Source: UBA9611 sp965237595 (GTDB lineage: Bacteria > Chloroflexota > Dehalococcoidia > Lucifugimonadales > UBA3495). Taken from it: a stretch of 64,000 bases of DNA. Positions 62,550 to 64,000 of this stretch are shown here, piece by piece. Positions within the stretch are counted from its first letter, which is position 1. Every line of letters starts with the position of its first letter. Location of the stretch: the NCBI GenBank assembly GCA_965237595.1, contig CBDEFY010000006.1, forward strand, positions 558,001-622,000, read 5' to 3'. Below the pieces are notes generated by a model. It ran no database searches, had not been told where the DNA came from, and saw only the letters and a program-made list of their open reading frames with translations. The position numbers and the translations under genes are program-made.

Positions 62550-62858
62550 GATGATTCTCTCCTGTTAATTTATTTGGTCTATCCGTGGGCTTGGTATTCG
62601 TTGTTGTCTCCCGTGGGAGACAGTACAGTTGCTTCTCCTTGACGGTGGCGGAGAAGTGAATACCCCTCGCCTGGACGTGGCGTGGACCCAGTCCAACTTC
62701 AGCTGAGTCATAAATATCAGGGGCGGCTGGCTGACGCCCAGGTCATCGCTGGCCACCTTGGCCGCCAGCAGAGCGGCGTTTCTGGCCGCAGGCCGCACGA
62801 ATCCTAATTCCCAGTCTGTCAGCTCTCGGTACTCATAGAACATTTCAGTCTTATTCAC
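62530..62858 (-). pseudogene. Small phage-type ORF, frameshifted
   Basis: Starts MNKTEMFYEYRELTDWELGF with ARNAALLAAKVASDDLG; at a G-run near 62660 the frame breaks. Adding one G gives IHFSATVKEKQLYCLPRETT and TNTKPTDRPNKLTG to a stop at 62530, overlapping the next gene by 20 bases. Unknown function. Its start overlaps the preceding gene by eight bases. Confidence 0.5.
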
Positions 62859-63039
62859 CTTCCCTTGACCCGGACTCCGAGATCGTCACGGTGATCTCCT
62901 TGGGCGGGTTGCTACCAACAACCGACTTCTGGATGTACACCGTCCCGATAATGGCGGGTTGGCCGTCCGTACGCTCTTGATACCGGACGGTGTTCTTGGT
63001 CTCTCTTTCCAGAGTGAACACCAGGGTTTGTCGCTCCAT
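62851..63039 (-). CDS. Small conserved-looking protein
   Basis: A 62-residue beta-rich protein (LVFTLERETKNTVRYQERTD, AIIGTVYIQKSVVG, EITVTISES) with TAGGAGATAAATC as ribosome binding site. Resembles short single-stranded DNA- or RNA-associated proteins from phage-like Chloroflexi elements by general pattern only; function unknown. Part of a minus-strand set of four closely packed genes. Confidence 0.6.
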   Translation of the reverse strand: MERQTLVFTLERETKNTVRYQERTDGQPAIIGTVYIQKSVVGSNPPKEITVTISESGSREGE

Positions 63040-63054
63040 GATTTATCTCCTAAA

Positions 63055-63366
63055 TTAATTTCGTTCTGCTGCGTCTTTTTGGGCCATCAGGTGCTCCAAC
63101 CAATGGCTGAAGGCCGTCGGGTCGGCCAGGTAGTCGAGGAGTCTCCGAAGTTCGGTTTCATCGCCAGGCGGATGGCGCAATGGCGGTAACTTCCCGTCGC
63201 CGTAGGCCGGTTGGAGTTCTCTGACGATTTCAGCCTTATGCTGTCGGATCTCGGCCAGCAAATCAGCCGGCACCTTACTGGCCGGTTCCAGACGAACCTT
63301 GGGGCCGTTGATCCGCACAGTGACTCCTAGATCGTGAAGTTGGTCGAGAATTTCAGTGCTGGTCAT
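63055..63366 (-). CDS. TubC N-terminal docking domain-like protein
   Basis: A 103-residue protein whose first 55 residues (EILDQLHDLGVTVRINGPKV, PASKVPADLLAEIRQHKAEI) match the TubC N-terminal docking domain. In polyketide/NRPS enzymes this domain docks subunits, but free-standing copies are common in phages and plasmids, often near replication genes, where the role is unknown. The C-terminal half is charged and helical. It is the first gene of the four-gene set. Confidence 0.7.
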   Translation of the reverse strand: MTSTEILDQLHDLGVTVRINGPKVRLEPASKVPADLLAEIRQHKAEIVRELQPAYGDGKLPPLRHPPGDETELRRLLDYLADPTAFSHWLEHLMAQKDAAERN

Positions 63367-63707
63367 CTAGAGGGATATCGTCGAAGTTAGCGTGAATGGC
63401 CGAACAGTTGCATTCTGTCCGCCGCAGGCATGAAAGAGTCGTCGCGGTTACGACCGTGATGGCGGCTTTCCGTTGGCGCTTGCCGAGTCCGTTACCGGAG
63501 AGTAACCCAATTGCGATCAATGAGGCTAACAGTAGGGCCGGTACGTATCGCTGCCCTAAGCAGGTCCGAGCCGCCGGGGCTACCTCAACGGGGCGGTCAA
63601 CACAAAGTCATTCGCTCTGCCGGCGCCGTGACAGGCTTGCCAGCCTACCAGTTTCCCTTCGGCTTGAACGTCGCCTGCCGCGCCAATCTTAGCCCAAATC
63701 GGGATTG

Positions 63708-64000
63708 CCCAGATCAAACTGATTCCTCCAACCATGTGACCCTGTGGGATGGCTCGAACTATAAAAGGGCAGCCTGAGGGCGTCAACTGCATCCGATTCA
63801 CTCAACTGACCCACTCCCATAGGGTAACCACCCCCCTGACGAGCGTAAAAGTCTAGAATTGCCTGCCCCTGCCCAAGCGTCTCCCTCGGGGTGGTCTATT
63901 TACCCCGGACGACCCCATAACTGTCCGAAATACCTGTGCTCTCAAAGCAGGCTAGCCAGGTGCCAGCCGAAGCCGGCTGATCCGTTCTAGTATCCCGGTC
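63708..64000. repeat. Diverged repeat, copy 2, entering a second IS1380 transposase 3' end
   Basis: Aligns with 51020-51305. The last about 60 bases (from about 63938) are almost identical to the IS1380 transposase gene end at 51244-51303, so a second IS1380 copy on the minus strand continues beyond the window. Bases 63367-63707 hold no gene I can support. Confidence 0.75.

Noticed and set aside
63396..63777. Overlapping ORFs on both strands near the window end
   Set aside because: No motif, no ribosome binding site, and mutually overlapping frames; treated as noncoding.
1..64000. CRISPR arrays, tRNA and rRNA genes
   Set aside because: No regularly spaced short repeats, no tRNA-like TTCGANTC arm in a cloverleaf context, and no rRNA-like conserved blocks were noticed by eye; a dedicated scan could still find a divergent tRNA.

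Overview
This window looks like a Chloroflexota chromosome, most like the Dehalococcoidia/SAR202 lineage. That placement is inferred from high GC, two LLM-class flavin oxidoreductases, a PIG-L hydrolase, a gentisate-type cupin dioxygenase, an Ltp-type thiolase and paired FmdB zinc ribbons; no rRNA or tRNA gene is visible to confirm it.

Bases 1-28,750 are mostly ordinary chromosome: the groEL 3' end, a dUTPase/dCTP deaminase, queG, an EVE-domain protein, an Ltp-like thiolase, a XerC/D recombinase, uvrC, a PIG-L hydrolase, an MmcB-like nuclease, a FecR-domain protein, a PCD-LLM pair, argH-rpe, rpmB, a CitE-folB-flavoprotein run, polA and an fmdB-fmdB-thiE-translin run. An AT-richer restriction-modification unit (19.8-21.7 kb) and a frameshifted AbrB-type antitoxin (21.9-22.1 kb) interrupt it.

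Bases 28,800-44,270 form a plastic zone: a metallo-beta-lactamase protein, a LuxR response regulator and NarX-like kinase, a DUF4382/substrate-binding lipoprotein, an LLM oxidoreductase, IS630, a beta-propeller lactonase, a cupin, a CHASE/GAF/PAS kinase, an amidohydrolase and an IS3-family element. Short decayed copies of the 3' ends of local genes are scattered between them.

At 45.3 kb comM is cut inside its conserved NPCPCG motif by an integrative element whose large serine recombinase reads out through the junction. The rest of comM is not seen, so the element or accumulated insertions probably run past base 64,000. Just inside the junction lie a 45-residue ORF and a translationally coupled pair: a protein starting Met-Gly and a QueC-like PP-loop enzyme with a C-terminal winged-helix-like region. 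This pair is the best candidate for an undescribed or little-described system, plausibly antiphage deazaguanine conjugation to a protein N terminus. Beyond it are gene remnants, including a thioredoxin-like fragment with UGA in the redox motif followed by a bacterial SECIS-like hairpin; then IS1380, a tyrosine recombinase, IS1595, a DNA methyltransferase-HNH fusion, two inverted copies of one IS3-family element sharing the same in-frame stop, HEPN-like remnants and a phage-type cluster with a severed P27 terminase start.

Many conserved genes carry one-base frameshifts, often at homopolymers. Either the assembly has uncorrected indels or the accessory region is decaying; genes affected are marked.
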